Below are positions 44,886 through 56,596 of a stretch of DNA of 64,000 nt, piece after piece. The notes beneath the pieces were generated by a model. The model saw only the letters and a list, made by a program, of their open reading frames with translations, made no database searches and was not told the DNA's origin. The position numbers were made by a program, and so were the translations under genes. Source of the stretch: Maratus speciosus. Lineage: Eukaryota > Arthropoda > Arachnida > Araneae > Salticidae. The DNA lies in the NCBI GenBank assembly GCA_963932465.1, contig OZ010798.1, positions 21,462,918 to 21,526,917 on the forward strand. The letters are read 5' to 3'. Within the stretch, counting starts at the first letter, position 1, and each line of letters begins with the position of its first letter.

Positions 44886-45906
44886 CTGTAACGTTATAAC
44901 AGGATCACCATCACTATCACTCTCATTACCATTACTATCATAGTCAAAAGGCTCAGGTACCTCGACATCTATTTTATCCAAAGAGTCTGGCTTCTGTAGT
45001 GATGTCTCCTGACTCCACGCTGGCATCTGCGACGAAGAATGACTGTCATAACGCTTTGCATTTTCAAGTTTCAATGGCGACAGTTCGTTCTGCTGCAACT
45101 TATTTTCATCTTCACTTTTTTTAACATAGTCATTCAAAGGCAGGTCAAAAACAAAAGATTTCGAAGTATTACCATCATCAAAAACTACAAGATTTCCACA
45201 TCTTTCAGGTGAAAAATCGCGCCCATATTCTCCTGTTTCTGTATCTTTCAATAACGACAATTCGCTCTGTTGCAAATTATTTTCATCTTCACTCTTTTTA
45301 ACATAGTCATGCAAAAGCAGGCCTGAAACATGAGATTTCGAAGCAATACCATCATCAAAAACTACAAGATTTCCACATCTTTCTGGCGAAAAATCGCGCT
45401 CATATTCGTGTTTTCCCGAGTCTATCAGTGAAGACGCTTCATCTGTGTCCGAGCTACTTAGAACTTCTAGTTTCTCAATATCCCCGAGCAAAGGTATGCT
45501 TGAATCATCAGATACTACATGACAATCTTCGGGAAACGAAATTTCATCTAAGCATTTTCCGAGACAATCCAATGCAGCAGGACTGTTTTCATCATCAAAC
45601 AGCAACAAAGAAGAATTTGAAGCATTGGCTTCACTACCAATATCTACACTGACAAATCCCTCGGTATACTCTCCTGCAATGTTATTTTCTTCGACACAGT
45701 TTAAATCGAAACTATCATCATTATCATTGCATACAACTCCTTCTAAGGATACAGTGGCTTCTTGCGTAGAACTAAAATCGGAAACTTCGTACGAATTGTA
45801 AGAATGTGAACTCGAAAATGAGAGTACAGACGTTTCATCCGAATAACTGATACTTGAGCTTAAATCATCAGAAGTGGATTCATCAACTAAACTGCTTTCT
45901 GAATAG
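44886..45906 (-). CDS. Large Ser/Asp/Glu-rich exon of an unrecognised gene
   Basis: The acceptor TTTTTAACTTTGTCTTACAG precedes 45906 and the donor TTACAG|GTAAAC follows 44886. The 1021 nt take one base from the previous exon and then encode 340 codons without a stop. The apparent start nearby is TTG inside the intron, so the true ATG is upstream and not found. The protein opens with YSESSLVDESTSDDLSSS and is acidic and Ser-rich throughout. Two 59-residue copies share RDFSPERCGNLVVFDDG and DYVKKSEDEN, and the exon ends near SDSDGDPVITLQ. No membrane segment or known domain is seen, and it is probably disordered. The phase 0 exit matches exon 22608-22514. Confidence 0.8.
45066..45419 (-). repeat. 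177-bp in-frame tandem duplication within the exon
   Basis: The block around ATCATCAAAAACTACAAGAT occurs at 45174 and 45351, exactly 177 bp (59 codons) apart. The copies stay highly similar at the DNA level over the full unit, which keeps the reading frame. Differences are clustered in the GIASKSHVSGLLLH / GNTSKSFVFDLPLN segment. Confidence 0.92.
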
Positions 45907-46214
45907 CTGTAAGACAAAGTTAAAAAATGTGTTTGATAATATTAGACAATTATACAAAGTAAGATTCTTAATTAAGAAGGAAGTGCACTAATAACAATAA
46001 TTCTTTAAATTCGTTATGATAATTCTTTAGCTTTTTTTGGCACCGAATTATTTATTTATTTATTTTATTTTATTATTTTATTCTATATAATTTTGAAGAG
46101 AAACTTCTGATTTGAAAAATTTTGAAATTTATACCTTTTGATCTGAAAATTAATAGAAACCAAATGAAAAAAGAAAAAAAAATTAAATTTAATGAACATT
46201 TCATTTACTGATAC

Positions 46215-46298
46215 CTGTGTAATAGAGTTATTTTGAGTACTATTATTATGATCAATTGGTGATAAGAAGCATTCCGGATGGAGTTTGAAAAATGTCAT
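46215..46298 (-). CDS. Candidate first coding exon upstream of the large exon
   Basis: An ATG after an in-frame stop opens MTFFKLHPECFLSPIDHNNS and runs 28 codons to a good donor (CACAG|GTATCAG). It is 308 bp upstream of exon 45906. However, it leaves in phase 0 and the large exon needs phase 2, which would hit a stop at once. It could belong with another exon or be chance. Confidence 0.22.
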
Positions 46299-46744
46299 AT
46301 TAATGTGAGCTTAAATAGACAAAATCTTTAGAGTATTTTTCAATTTATTATTACCTATATAACTTTAGGCCTAAAACCTAAGGTTATATTCCTCGGGTTT
46401 TAGGCCCTTTTCCGATGTTGTCTTTTAGACACAGCGGAAAATGTTTTGTTTACATTTCGTTAGCGTCTCCGTAGTGTTTTTCAAAGAGTTTTAAACGAAT
46501 TTAAGCCGTGCTGTGCAGTATTATAGGCGAAAAATGCATTTTTATTAGCATATTAAAAGTTTTCCATAACTTTTTTTACTTACATTAAAAATATTTGCAC
46601 TAACTTACATTAAAAATATTTGCAAATTTCATATGTTGAAATGATTTATGATAATATTCATTCTGGCTGGATTAGAAGCAAACAGTGGCTAAGGAGCGAA
46701 TCTTTTTGGGATAGATTAAAAGTCCCTATTTTAATTGCGTTGCG

Positions 46745-46800
46745 TTGCAATTCACGGTGGCTGGCGAGCGTTAGCGTGCAGGTGGCTGAGCCCCTTAATT
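46745..46800 (+). mobile_element. Decayed Helitron 3' end
   Basis: GGCTGGCGAGCGTTAGCGTG and GGTGGCTGAGCCCCTTAA parallel the intact 3' end of the Helitron at 48736-48776 (GGTTGGCGAGCGTAGCTCG, GGGGGCAGAGCCCCCTAG), with the terminal CTAG mutated. The matching 5' end was not found. Confidence 0.45.
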
Positions 46801-46958
46801 TTAATTTATTGCTGTAGTCAAGCTGGCTCTATTTTAGGTAGCTTTCTTTACAAAAAGCTACCTATTGCAGCCGTTCGGAGGAAAGCGATTTCAGAAAATT
46901 TTGGTATATTTTCATCGATCATGACCCCCAGACCACGAAACCACCCTCCGTTCAAAAT

Positions 46959-46996
<38 letters not shown>

Positions 46997-47605
46997 TTCT
47001 ATATTTAAAAAAAAGTTTTGATTTGGAAATGGACCAATGAACATCTGCGTAGATATTCCGGGTAGATCCACATCCAATTTGAATGCTTAAGCATGGCCTT
47101 TCATCGTTAATATTAAAAAAACGGTTGCATACAAAAATATGAAAATCGGTGGTATTATAGAGAAATGTTTGATAAACACGCTGATGCAGACAGTTTTCAA
47201 ATCGAAGATTTATTTTAAGAGATATTTAATGCTAAAGTTGGACAAAATCGTTCTCTTAAAAAAGTTTTATTGGAGCAAAAACTATACATGAGAATTTAAT
47301 CATTTTTAGATCATTTTATATACGTTATATGTTCTCGGTGTGCAGATTGTATTTATTTTTCTTATTTGACTCATTTTTTGAGGTTTTATTTCAATTTTAA
47401 ATTCAAATTTTCAGCATTTCGAGAGATATTTTTTACAAATTTTAGAAAATGTTATTAATTTAAACTGTTGCCAGTTGTATGAACAGCGCAAGTATCATGT
47501 TTACTTCAAATTAAAAATTTATTTACACGTGACTATTACAAACAGAAAAAAAACTTTAAAATTAGAATTAAATGGTTACATGTTAAAAGCAGGAAAATTA
47601 CGTCA

Positions 47606-47815
47606 TAAGAACCATAGACACAGGTGTCATATACCAATTTGACGCAATTTTTTTCCGACGCCAATTTGGCGAAAACATCAATAGCATAAACAACAACATC
47701 CGGGTTACCATATCAAGCAAAATAACGACACTTAAGCACCAGTTAAGTAACCGTTGCGTATATGAAATTGGCGTCAGAAAAAAATTGCGCCAATGACATC
47801 TGTGCCGAACCATGT
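47606..47815. mobile_element. Small foldback MITE inside the Helitron
   Basis: GACACAGGTGTCAT and TTGACGCAATTTTTTTC on the left are complementary to GAAAAAAATTGCGCCAATGA and the CATCTGTGCC block on the right. The 71-codon minus frame that spans it is a product of the palindrome. Confidence 0.7.
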
Positions 47816-48255
47816 TTACACTTGAATTTAAAAAGAGAAACGAAATCTTAAAATTAAAAAAAAATCATTATTATGCTTAAAAACTTGTAATTTGAGGAAA
47901 TTACGTCATATTTAAAATGGCAGAAAAAATAGCAAAACAATTTAAATTGAAAAATATATTTTCGCGAGATATTTTGAGATAATCTTTTCAATTATAATCG
48001 TGAATTCAAAGACAGCGCAAATAATATTTCCTTCTAACAACAAAAGTATTTTCACGTGAATATTAATAAGAGAAATAAAACTTTTGTGTAAATTACGTCA
48101 GATTTGAAACGATACATTTAAAATGAATTATTTAAAAGAACTATCTTATAGCGCTGTTAAAAAATACCGGGAGACAATGACACTCTTTACTTAATTCATT
48201 TTACATTAGCTTATTTCAAATGTTTAACGTTAATCATTACTTAACGTTAAAATGT

Positions 48256-48512
48256 CTTAGTTATCCCGTCGACCAAATTACTGTCGCCAAATTGTAAGAT
48301 TAAATGCCAATAATGGTTGCCATTAATTAATTAATTGCAAGATTAAATGCCAATAATGGTCAATAAAACCATTAATTCGACGTTTTATTTGTATTTATAA
48401 TAATGTTTTACTAATTTATTTGTTCTTTCGTTATTTAAAATAAAAATTATGTCAATGTGTATAATTTGGCGATTTATGTATATTGGCGAAATTGGTCGAC
48501 GGGATAACTAAG
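48256..48512. mobile_element. MITE with CTTAGTTATCCCGTCGACC ends
   Basis: CTTAGTTATCCCGTCGACCA and the exact complement ending at 48512 bound 257 bp. An internal block (AAGATTAAATGCCAATAATGG) is duplicated at 48296 and 48342. Confidence 0.85.
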
Positions 48513-48776
48513 AAATACCAGTTTAACTAATTTTTTTAATTAAATACGAAAAAAGCCATTGTATCTCTTAACAGCAGCAGATTTCGCCTTAAAAATCCCC
48601 AATCCAAGGAAAGCGAATGGAAACCCGTTTACAGAGAAATCGCTACTGTTTTTTGTTTTTTTTTTTAAATTTTAATCCAATATTTTTAAAGCCGATCAAA
48701 TTAGCGTGCTTTTTGGATTTTGGAGTGCCTGAACGGGGGTTGGCGAGCGTAGCTCGTAGGGGGCAGAGCCCCCTAG

Positions 48777-48787
48777 TATATATATAT

Positions 48788-48836
<49 letters not shown>
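48777..48836. repeat. (TA)n tract, right of the Helitron
   Basis: This is nearly pure TA with one CA change at 48789. Matching tracts are at 46961-46993 and 52635-52684. Confidence 0.97.
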
Positions 48837-48837
<1 letters not shown>

Positions 48838-50096
48838 GACCTATGTCACACTGTAACTCTCGTATTTATGAACCGATTTGGATGTAATTCGGTGTGTACA
48901 TAGTACATACCAATGTCTCGACCGAGTTCGTTGGCCAGCTTTATCCGCCATTTTGTTTCAAAATGGCGGCCATTTAAATATTTTAAAAAAATTTAAAATT
49001 TGAAATGTGGTACCAAAAAATTGAAAATGGAAAAATATTTTTTTCTTATGTATTTGACCTTTATACAAAGACTCCGTAGCAGTTTTTGTTTTGTCTATAT
49101 CTTAAAAAATGGCTGAGTTATAGCATTTTGAATTTCTAGCGAAGCTGACATTTTGAAACGTCCTGAATTTTGTCACGCGATAAAAGGCGTATTTATGAAC
49201 CGATTTGGATGTAACTTCGTTTATACATAGTACAGACCAATGTCTCGACCGAGTTCGTTGGCCAGCTTCATCCGCCATTTTGTTTAAAAATGGCGGCCAT
49301 TTAAAATTTTAAGAAAAATTTAAATTTGAAATGTGGTACCAAAAAATTGAAAATTGAAAAAATATTTTTTTCTTTTGTGTTTGACCTCGATAAAAAGATT
49401 CGGGAGCAGTTTTTGTTTCGTCTATATCTTAAAAAATGGCTGAGTTATAGCATTTTGAATTTCTAGTGTGGCTGACATTTTGAAACGCCCTGATTTTTGC
49501 CACGTGATAACAGACGTATTTATGAACCGATTTGGATGTACCTTGGTGTGTACATAGTACATGCAAATAACTCAACCGAGTTCGTTGGCCAGCTTCATCC
49601 GCCATCTTGTTTCAAAATGGCGGTCATTTAAAAAAATTAAAAAAAAAATTAAATTTAAAATGAGATACCAAAAAATTGGAAAATGAAAAAGAGTTTTTCG
49701 TATGTGTTTGACCTTAATACAAAGATTCAGGAACAGGTTTTGTTTCGTCTATATCTAAAAAAATGACTGAGTTATAACATTTTGAATTTCTATTGTGGCT
49801 GACATTTTAAAACGACCTGATTTTTGTCACGCGATAACAGGCGTATTTATGAACCAATTTGAATGTAACTTGGTCTGTACATAGTACATACCAATGTCTC
49901 GACCGAGTTCGTTGGCCAGCTTCATTCGCCATCTTGTTTCAAAAGGGTTGCCATTTAAAAAAATGTAATTTAAAATTTAAAATAAGGTATTAAAAAATTG
50001 AAAAATGAAAAAGATTTTTTTTATGTGTTTGGCCTTGATACAAAGTTTCTGGAGCAGTTTTTGTTTCTGAAAATTTGTTCTTTTGTTTACATCTTA
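48836..50096 (+). repeat. Four tandem ~327-bp units, forward
   Basis: GACCGAGTTCGTTGGCCAGC occurs at 48920, 49247, 49574 (one change) and 49901, each 327 bp apart. Each unit also contains AAAATGGCGGCCATTTAAA, a short palindrome, and GTTTTTGTTTCGTCTATATC. A fifth unit is missing relative to the inverted arm. Confidence 0.95.
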
Positions 50097-50849
50097 AAAA
50101 GTCCTTCCGGCCAGTGCCGGGAGGAAGAGGTAGCTTTCATAATCCTTATTTAAAAAAAGCCAACTTATATCATGCAAACACACGAAGCTCAATTTAGTGG
50201 AAACCGAATATAGGAGATTCAATACTAATTTTTATCAATATAATGAATGAGAATTTCGCGAAATTAGTCAGCTTTATCCAAGCTGCTTTTCTTTAAAGTA
50301 ACTTATATTTGGCTGCCAAATTCGGCAATTTCTTAAAGTGCCTGTCATTTTAAGACAACATGGTGGATGAGGCTAAGCAGTGAACTTGGTCGAGACCTTA
50401 GTAATTGCTGTGCACATGCTCACTCACATCGGAATCGGTTAATATATAGGAGTGCTGTCGCATGCAAAAAATCAGATTTTTCAAAATGTCACCCACAATA
50501 GAAATTGAAAGAGCTATATCTGAGCCATTTTTTAAGGTAAAGACAAACAAAAAATGCTCCCGAATCCTTATATCAAGATCAAATAAGAAAGAAACCTTTT
50601 TCAATTTCTAATTTTTTTGCACCTCACTTTAAATATATATATATATTTTTTAATTTAATGGCCGCCATTTTGAAACAAGATGGCTGATGAATCTGGCCAG
50701 CGAACTTGGTCGAGGTGTTGATGTATACTATCCACATGCCTTCTTACATCGAAATAGGCGAATACGTGTGTTATCGCGTGACAAATACAAGATCGTTTCA
50801 AAATGTTAGCCATGCTAGAAATTCAAAGTGCTATAAATCAACCATTTTT

Positions 50850-52632
50850 TAAGATATCAACAAAAGAACAAATTTTCAGAAACAAAAACTGCTCCGGAAT
50901 CTTTGTATCAAGGCCAAACACATAAAAAAAAATCTTTTTCATTTTCTAATTTTTTAATACCTCGTTTTGAATTTTAAATTTAATTTTTTTTTAATGGCAA
51001 CCCTTTTGAAACAAGATGGCGAATGAAGCTGGCCAACGAACTCGGTCGAGACATTGGTATGTACTATGTACAGACCAAGTTACATCCAAATAGTTTCATA
51101 AATACGCCTGTTATCGCGTGACAAAAATCAGGTCGTTTTAAAATGTCAGCCACAAGCGGTGGTGTAGTCGTAAATAAAACCGAGGGTATGCACTCTAAGC
51201 AGAGGGTATACGCTCAAGTTGGAGCGTATACCCTAGAGCCTATATACTATAGCTTTCTTGAGAAACAGAGGGTATACGGTGTTCCTTAAAAAAATCCAGA
51301 AGGTATACGGCGTATACCCCCGTATACTCTCCACTACATCCCTGGCCACAAGAGAAATTCAAAATGCTATTACTCAGCCATTTTTTTTTAGATATAGACG
51401 AAAGAAAAACTGTTCCGGAATCTTTGTATTAAGGTCAAACACATACAAAAAAATCTTTTTCATTTTCCAATTTTTTGGTATCTCATTTAAATTTTTTTAT
51501 TTGTTAATTTTTTTAAATGGCCGCCATTTTGAAACAAGATGGCGGATGAAGCTGGCCAACGAATTCGGTCGAGATATTTGTATGTACTATGTACACACCA
51601 AGGTACATCCAAGTCCGTTCATAAATACGCCTGTTATTACGTGAGAAAAATCAGGACGTTTCAAAATGTCAGCCACGCTAGAAATTCAAAATGCTATAAC
51701 TCAGCCATTTCTTAAGATATAGACGAAACAAAAACTGCTCCCGAATCTTTTTATCAAGGCCAAACACATAAGAAGAAAATATTTTTTCAATTTTCAATTT
51801 TTGGTACCACATTTCAAATTTAAATTTTTCTTAAAAATTTAAATGGCCGCCATTTTTAAACAAGATGGCGGGCGAAGCTGGCCAACGAACCCGGTCGAGA
51901 CATTGGTATGTACTATGTATAAACGAAGTTACATCCAAATCGGTTCATAAATACGACTTTTATCGCGTGACAAAATTCAGGACGTTTCAAAATGTCAGCC
52001 ACGCTAGGAATTCAAAATGGTATAACTCAGCCATTTTTTAAGATATAGACGAAATAAAAACTGCTCCGAAATCTTTGTATAAAGGTCAAATACATAAGAA
52101 AAAAATATTTTTCCATTTTCAATTTTTTGGTACCACATTTCAAATTTTAAATTTTTAAAAATATTTTAAATAGCCGCCATTTTGAAACAAAATGGCGGAT
52201 GAAGCTGGCCAACGAACTCGGTCGAGACATTGGTATGTACTATGTACACACCGAATTACATCGAAATCGGTTCATAAATACGCCTTTTATCGCGTGACAA
52301 AATTCAGGACGTTTCAAAATGTCAGCCACGCTAGAAATTCAAAATGCTATAACTCAGCCATTTTTTAAGATATAGACAAAACAAAAACTGCTCCGGAATC
52401 TTTGTATAAAGGTCAAATACATAAGAAAAAAATATTTTTCCATTTTTAATTTTTTGGTACCACATTTCAAGTTTTAAATTCTTTTAAAAATTTTAAATGG
52501 CCGCCATTTTGAAACAAAACGGCGGATGAAGCTGGCCAACGAACTCGGTCGAGACATTGGTATGTACTATGTACACACCGAATTACATCGAAATCGGTTC
52601 ATAATTACGGGAGTTACAGTGTGACATAGGTC

Positions 52633-52634
<2 letters not shown>
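50850..52634 (-). repeat. Five tandem ~327-bp units, inverted
   Basis: The complement of the unit motif ends at 51047, 51570, 51896, 52223 and 52550. Spacing is 326-327 bp except for one 523-bp gap, explained by a 196-bp insertion at 51157. The last unit sits 84 bp from the (TA)n boundary, exactly mirroring the first unit of the left arm. Confidence 0.95.
51157..51344. mobile_element. hAT-type MITE with 8-bp target duplication
   Basis: The 188-bp insert is flanked by GCCACAAG on both sides (51149-51156 and 51345-51352). Its ends CGGTGGTGTAGTCG and CCACTACATCCCTG are imperfect inverted repeats. Inside are repeats of GAGGGTATAC and its complement. The neighbouring units show the uninterrupted sequence. 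Confidence 0.88.

Positions 52635-52684
<50 letters not shown>
52635..52684. repeat. (TA)n tract of the right arm
   Basis: This is a pure AT dinucleotide run between the inverted array and block R. It corresponds to the split tract on the left that holds the Helitron. Confidence 0.97.
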
Positions 52685-52686
<2 letters not shown>

Positions 52687-53570
52687 ATTTTGAACTGAGG
52701 GTGGTTTCGGGGTCTGGGGGTCATGATCGATGAAAATATACCAAAATTTTTTGAAATCGCTTTCCTCCGAACGGCTGCAATAGGTAGCTTTTTTGTAAAG
52801 AAAGCTACCTAAAAGTGGTTGACTTATAGCACTTTGAATTTCTATCATGGATAACACTTTGAAACGATCTTGTATTTGTCTGGCGATAACACACGTATTC
52901 GCCTATTTCGATGGAAGAAGGCATGTGGATAGTATACATCAATATCTCGACCAAGTTCGCTGGCCAGCTTCGTCAGCCATCTTGTTTCAAAATGGCGGTC
53001 ATTAAATTAAAAAATATATATATTTAAATTGAGGTGCAAAAAAATTAGAAATTGAAAAGGGTTTCTTTCTTAAGTATTTTACCTTGATATAAGGATTCAG
53101 GAGCATTTTTTGTTTGTCTTTATCTTAAAAAATGGCTCAGATATAGCAGTTTCAATTTCTAACGTGGGTGACATTTTGAAAAATCTGGTTTTTTGCCTGC
53201 GACAGCACTCGTATATTTCAACCGATTCCGATGTGAGTGAGCATGTGCACAGCAATTACTAAGGTCTCGACCAAGTTCACTGGTTAGCCTCATCCGCCAT
53301 GTTGTCTTAAAATGGCAGGCACTTTAAGAAATCGCCGAATTTGGCAGCCAAATATAAGTTACTTTAAATAAAAGCAGCTTGGATAAAGCTGACTAATTTC
53401 GCGAAATTCTCATTCAGAATGATTTAGTATTGATAAAAATTAGTATTGAATCTCCTACATTCGGTTTCCACTTAATTGAGCTTCGTGTGTTTGAATAATA
53501 TAAGTTGGCTTTTTTAAAATAAGGAATATGAAAGCTACCTCTTCCTCCCGGCACTGGCCGGAAGGACTTT

Positions 53571-54215
53571 TTGAATTTAAAGTATTCATGACTTTTTTAA
53601 AAGAAAGTCTAATCGACAGAGTATAAAGCTTAAATGTTCTCATATTAATAGACACTGAAACTCAAATAAAAGCGATAATCGACAAGCACACTGAAACTGT
53701 GTACACGATTATCAGCGGTTTCTTGAAGCCGGAATTTCCAGCAGAATTTAATGTAACATTGCGTACATTTATCCTTTTTCCATAATATCATTTTAAATAT
53801 ACGATTTGTTAATCACATATTTATCAGCGAATGGTTATTTATAAGGAAGTCATATCATCGGGTATTACCTCAACGTGGGTGTAAAACAGAAAGTGCATGT
53901 TAATGGTACAGAAAATAAAAAAGTTTTGACTTTATTTTCAAAAGAAACAACAAACAACATATTTTAGTCCCCGAACCAGGTGCAAATTTCATCAGTTATT
54001 TCCTCTCGGCCGATAATTTGTAAAATGCTTCAGAGAGTTGTATCAAGAAGCTCCGTGAACGTCAGCTGCGGTTCCGTGGGTGGGTTGAGCAGCGGTAACC
54101 TCCCAAACACGTTAAAAAAAATAATAATAATCATTTCTTTCCTCCCGATTGAAAATTTGTCAAATTATAGCTAACCCCATATCTTGAAGAAAAAGAAAGT
54201 CAGCTGATTATAAAG
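53571..54215. other. Unassigned sequence
   Basis: No element ends were recognised. A plus frame at 53980-54174 reads SSRPIICKMLQRVVSRSSV and is locally GC-rich, but it lacks splice support. Confidence 0.35.
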
Positions 54216-55446
54216 TGGTGGTTAATACGTCAGCTGGTCACACGAGCATGAAACAAATATACAGGGTGCAAAGGAAAGTTCCTTTAACCTGAAAATACTT
54301 GCGAACGGAGAAAGCTACAGCTATGGAAGTAAGGTAACGGTATAGTAAAGTGACTACGCCCGATTTAATGCAAACGACGGCAGCGTCCCCTAGTAGTGAA
54401 ATTTGGAACATAGCTATTGAAAATCGTAAACGAAAAGAAATAGAGCAAAATTTCCAGTTAGAAAGTTTTAGAGCATCAATTTATTAGTACGAAACGACAT
54501 TTGGTTCACACGGATCAGATAAATCGTCGCTTGTATACCCAAAAGTATCCGACATCGAGGAGCGACGATTCTACTTTGCATATTCACATTCAGTAAATGT
54601 AACAGTGCACAGTTTCAGATTGTGACATTGTACTGTGCTGTAATGTCTGTAAAAATTTAATTTCCAATGCATTTAAAATTTTAGATTAACCCTTTCAGGG
54701 GCAGATGACTTCTATTCGTAAACTGATGAAATAATTTACTGACACCAGAATATTCGAACTAATTTCTTAGAAAATAAATACCCGCTAGTTTTCACTTTCA
54801 TTACAAAAGCAACCGTCTAGCCACCGCCCTTGAAAGGGTTAAATCTATGTCGTTGTATTGAAGAGGATAGCAATAGACGTTCCATGTTGAGAAATGTGGC
54901 ATGTAGAATTACTCTCACGAATACAAACGTGTATCGTGATCAATGGCGAACTTGTCGAACATACTGAATATTAACTTTTAACCACTGTAAGACAGTTTGT
55001 CTTTTTTTGTGTGTGTGATGTTAAGCACGTATTTATACCATAAATTGTGCGTATTTCTTCATACTTCTGGCTATTCCATTCAAACGTTTGCACAAAATAG
55101 AAGGCATCGATTTCGGACATTTTTGGATATACAAGCGAAAATTTATCTTATCCATGTAAACCAAATGTCGTTTCGTACTAATTAATTGATGCTCTAAAAC
55201 TTTCTGACTGGAAATTTTGCACTATCTCTTTTCGTTTTCGATTTGCAATGGCTATCTTGCAAATTTCGCCACTGGGGGCGCTACCACCGTTTGCATTAAA
55301 TAGGGCGTAGTCACTTTACTATACCGTTACCTCACTTCCATAGCTGTAGCTCTCTCCGTTCGCAAATATTTTCAGGTTAAATGGACTTTCCTTTGCACCC
55401 TGTTTATTTTTTTCATGTTCGTGTGACCAGCTGACGTATTAACCAC
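54216..55446. mobile_element. Long foldback element, ~350-bp arms
   Basis: TGGTGGTTAATACGTCAGCT at 54216 faces its complement ending at 55448. Both arms continue through ACAGGGTGCAAAGG, ACGGTATAGTAAAGTGACTA and GTACGAAACGACATTTGG. The centre holds a TTAA MITE and unassigned sequence. No transposase is present. Confidence 0.82.
54686..54842. mobile_element. TTAA MITE with CCCTTTCAGGGGC ends
   Basis: TTAA-CCCTTTCAGGGGC and GCCCTTGAAAGGG-TTAA bound 157 bp. Related fragments are at 12495-12600 and 43960-44037. It is nested in the centre of the foldback. Confidence 0.85.
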
Positions 55447-56562
55447 CAGTGTTGGGTACGAACGCGTTCATTGAACGAAAACTCACGAACTTAGTTCACA
55501 TTCTGTGAACTTTGAGTTGAACTTGACTCACTTTTTGATAAACGAACGTGAACTGAACGGAAGCTCAAAAAATCCGTGAGTTTGAACGAAATTTACAACT
55601 CAAACTCAATTTTTTTCATAACTTATTTTTAAAAATTTCCAGCCATTAAGAAAACGGTTTTCCCATTCAAATGCTATTTAGAGGTCTAAACGGACTCGGC
55701 ACGGGTCGAGTTTGATCATCAGTTTTTCTGGGTCGTGCCCCGGCCTTGCTTTCTCTGGAGGCTCGGGTCGGGCCTACCCGGATTTATTTCTGAGCCTGTG
55801 CTTTATTATTCCTAGAAGTCTGCACCGACAGAAATTTTCTGGTCTGGTCGCTCCTGCTTGTATGAAAATTATTGCCCCGTCTCAGTCTGGCTCGTGCAAA
55901 AATCTGTAAGGAACAACCTACCTTGAGTCAACAATTTTTTCCGAAAATGCATATATTTTTAAATTACCATTATTCTATAATTAAAATTCTCTTTAAAGTA
56001 TAGTAGTACATATATATTTCAAGGGGGGTGGGGTGGATACAGTACTGTAAAATCTGTTATAAGAATCCGTGCATGACAAGATTTTGTCCCCTATGTTGGA
56101 ATTTCTGAAAATTTTTTGCAGATCTACACCGATCATGACCCCTAGAACCAAAAACCACCCCCAGTAAAAAAAACTATATACATATATATAACTTTCTTCT
56201 GGACACGATAACTTTCATAATTCTGCACAAATCTCTTTCAAACTAATACAAAAATCAAGGGCATAAAATCTCGGTCAGTTCGTTAATGGGCAAAATCGGA
56301 CCAAGGGGATGTAAATAGGGAGTACATATCAAATCAGTTTTAACTTTTTATTACTTCTAAAAATTGGGCCAAAAATGTATGCATCACAGATTTTTGATAA
56401 AATTAAAAATGGGCTCAAGGTGCGCAAAAAATAGGGTTTTAGGGAGAAAAAAATTCATAACTTCGCCAATCCTTAAGATATCAAATTCAATTAAATTTAT
56501 TATCTTCTTAATATTATCTACAACTTTTATATTGACAAGTTTTCATAGAACCAATTCACACC

Positions 56563-56596
<34 letters not shown>

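Larger units (their letters stand above)
46994..48776 (+). mobile_element. Non-autonomous Helitron (1783 bp) inserted in (TA)n
   Basis: A|TCCTTCTATATTTAAAAAAA at the start and GGGGGCAGAGCCCCCTAG|T at the end (hairpin GGGGG-CAGAG-CCCCC joined to CTAG) are Helitron termini. Both flanks are (AT)n, and removing the element restores a continuous TA tract like the one at 52635-52684 in the opposite arm. No Rep/helicase frame is seen. Two other MITEs are nested inside. Confidence 0.82.
46835..53570. mobile_element. Composite 6.7-kb inverted structure
   Basis: Reading left to right: block R (46835-46965), (TA)n holding a Helitron, four 327-bp units (48836-50096), block C (50097-50849), five units inverted (50850-52634), (TA)n, R inverted (52685-52810) and C inverted (52812-53570). 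R carries GGTAGCTTTCTTTACAAAAA. C starts AAAGTCCTTCCGGCCAGTGC, a GC-rich hairpin, and a related terminus occurs at 57370-57420. No coding frame of substance is present. The superfamily is unknown. Confidence 0.8.

Noticed and set aside
46735..48856. Frames with (Tyr-Ile)n tails
   Set aside because: They read through (TA)n microsatellites at the edges of the Helitron.
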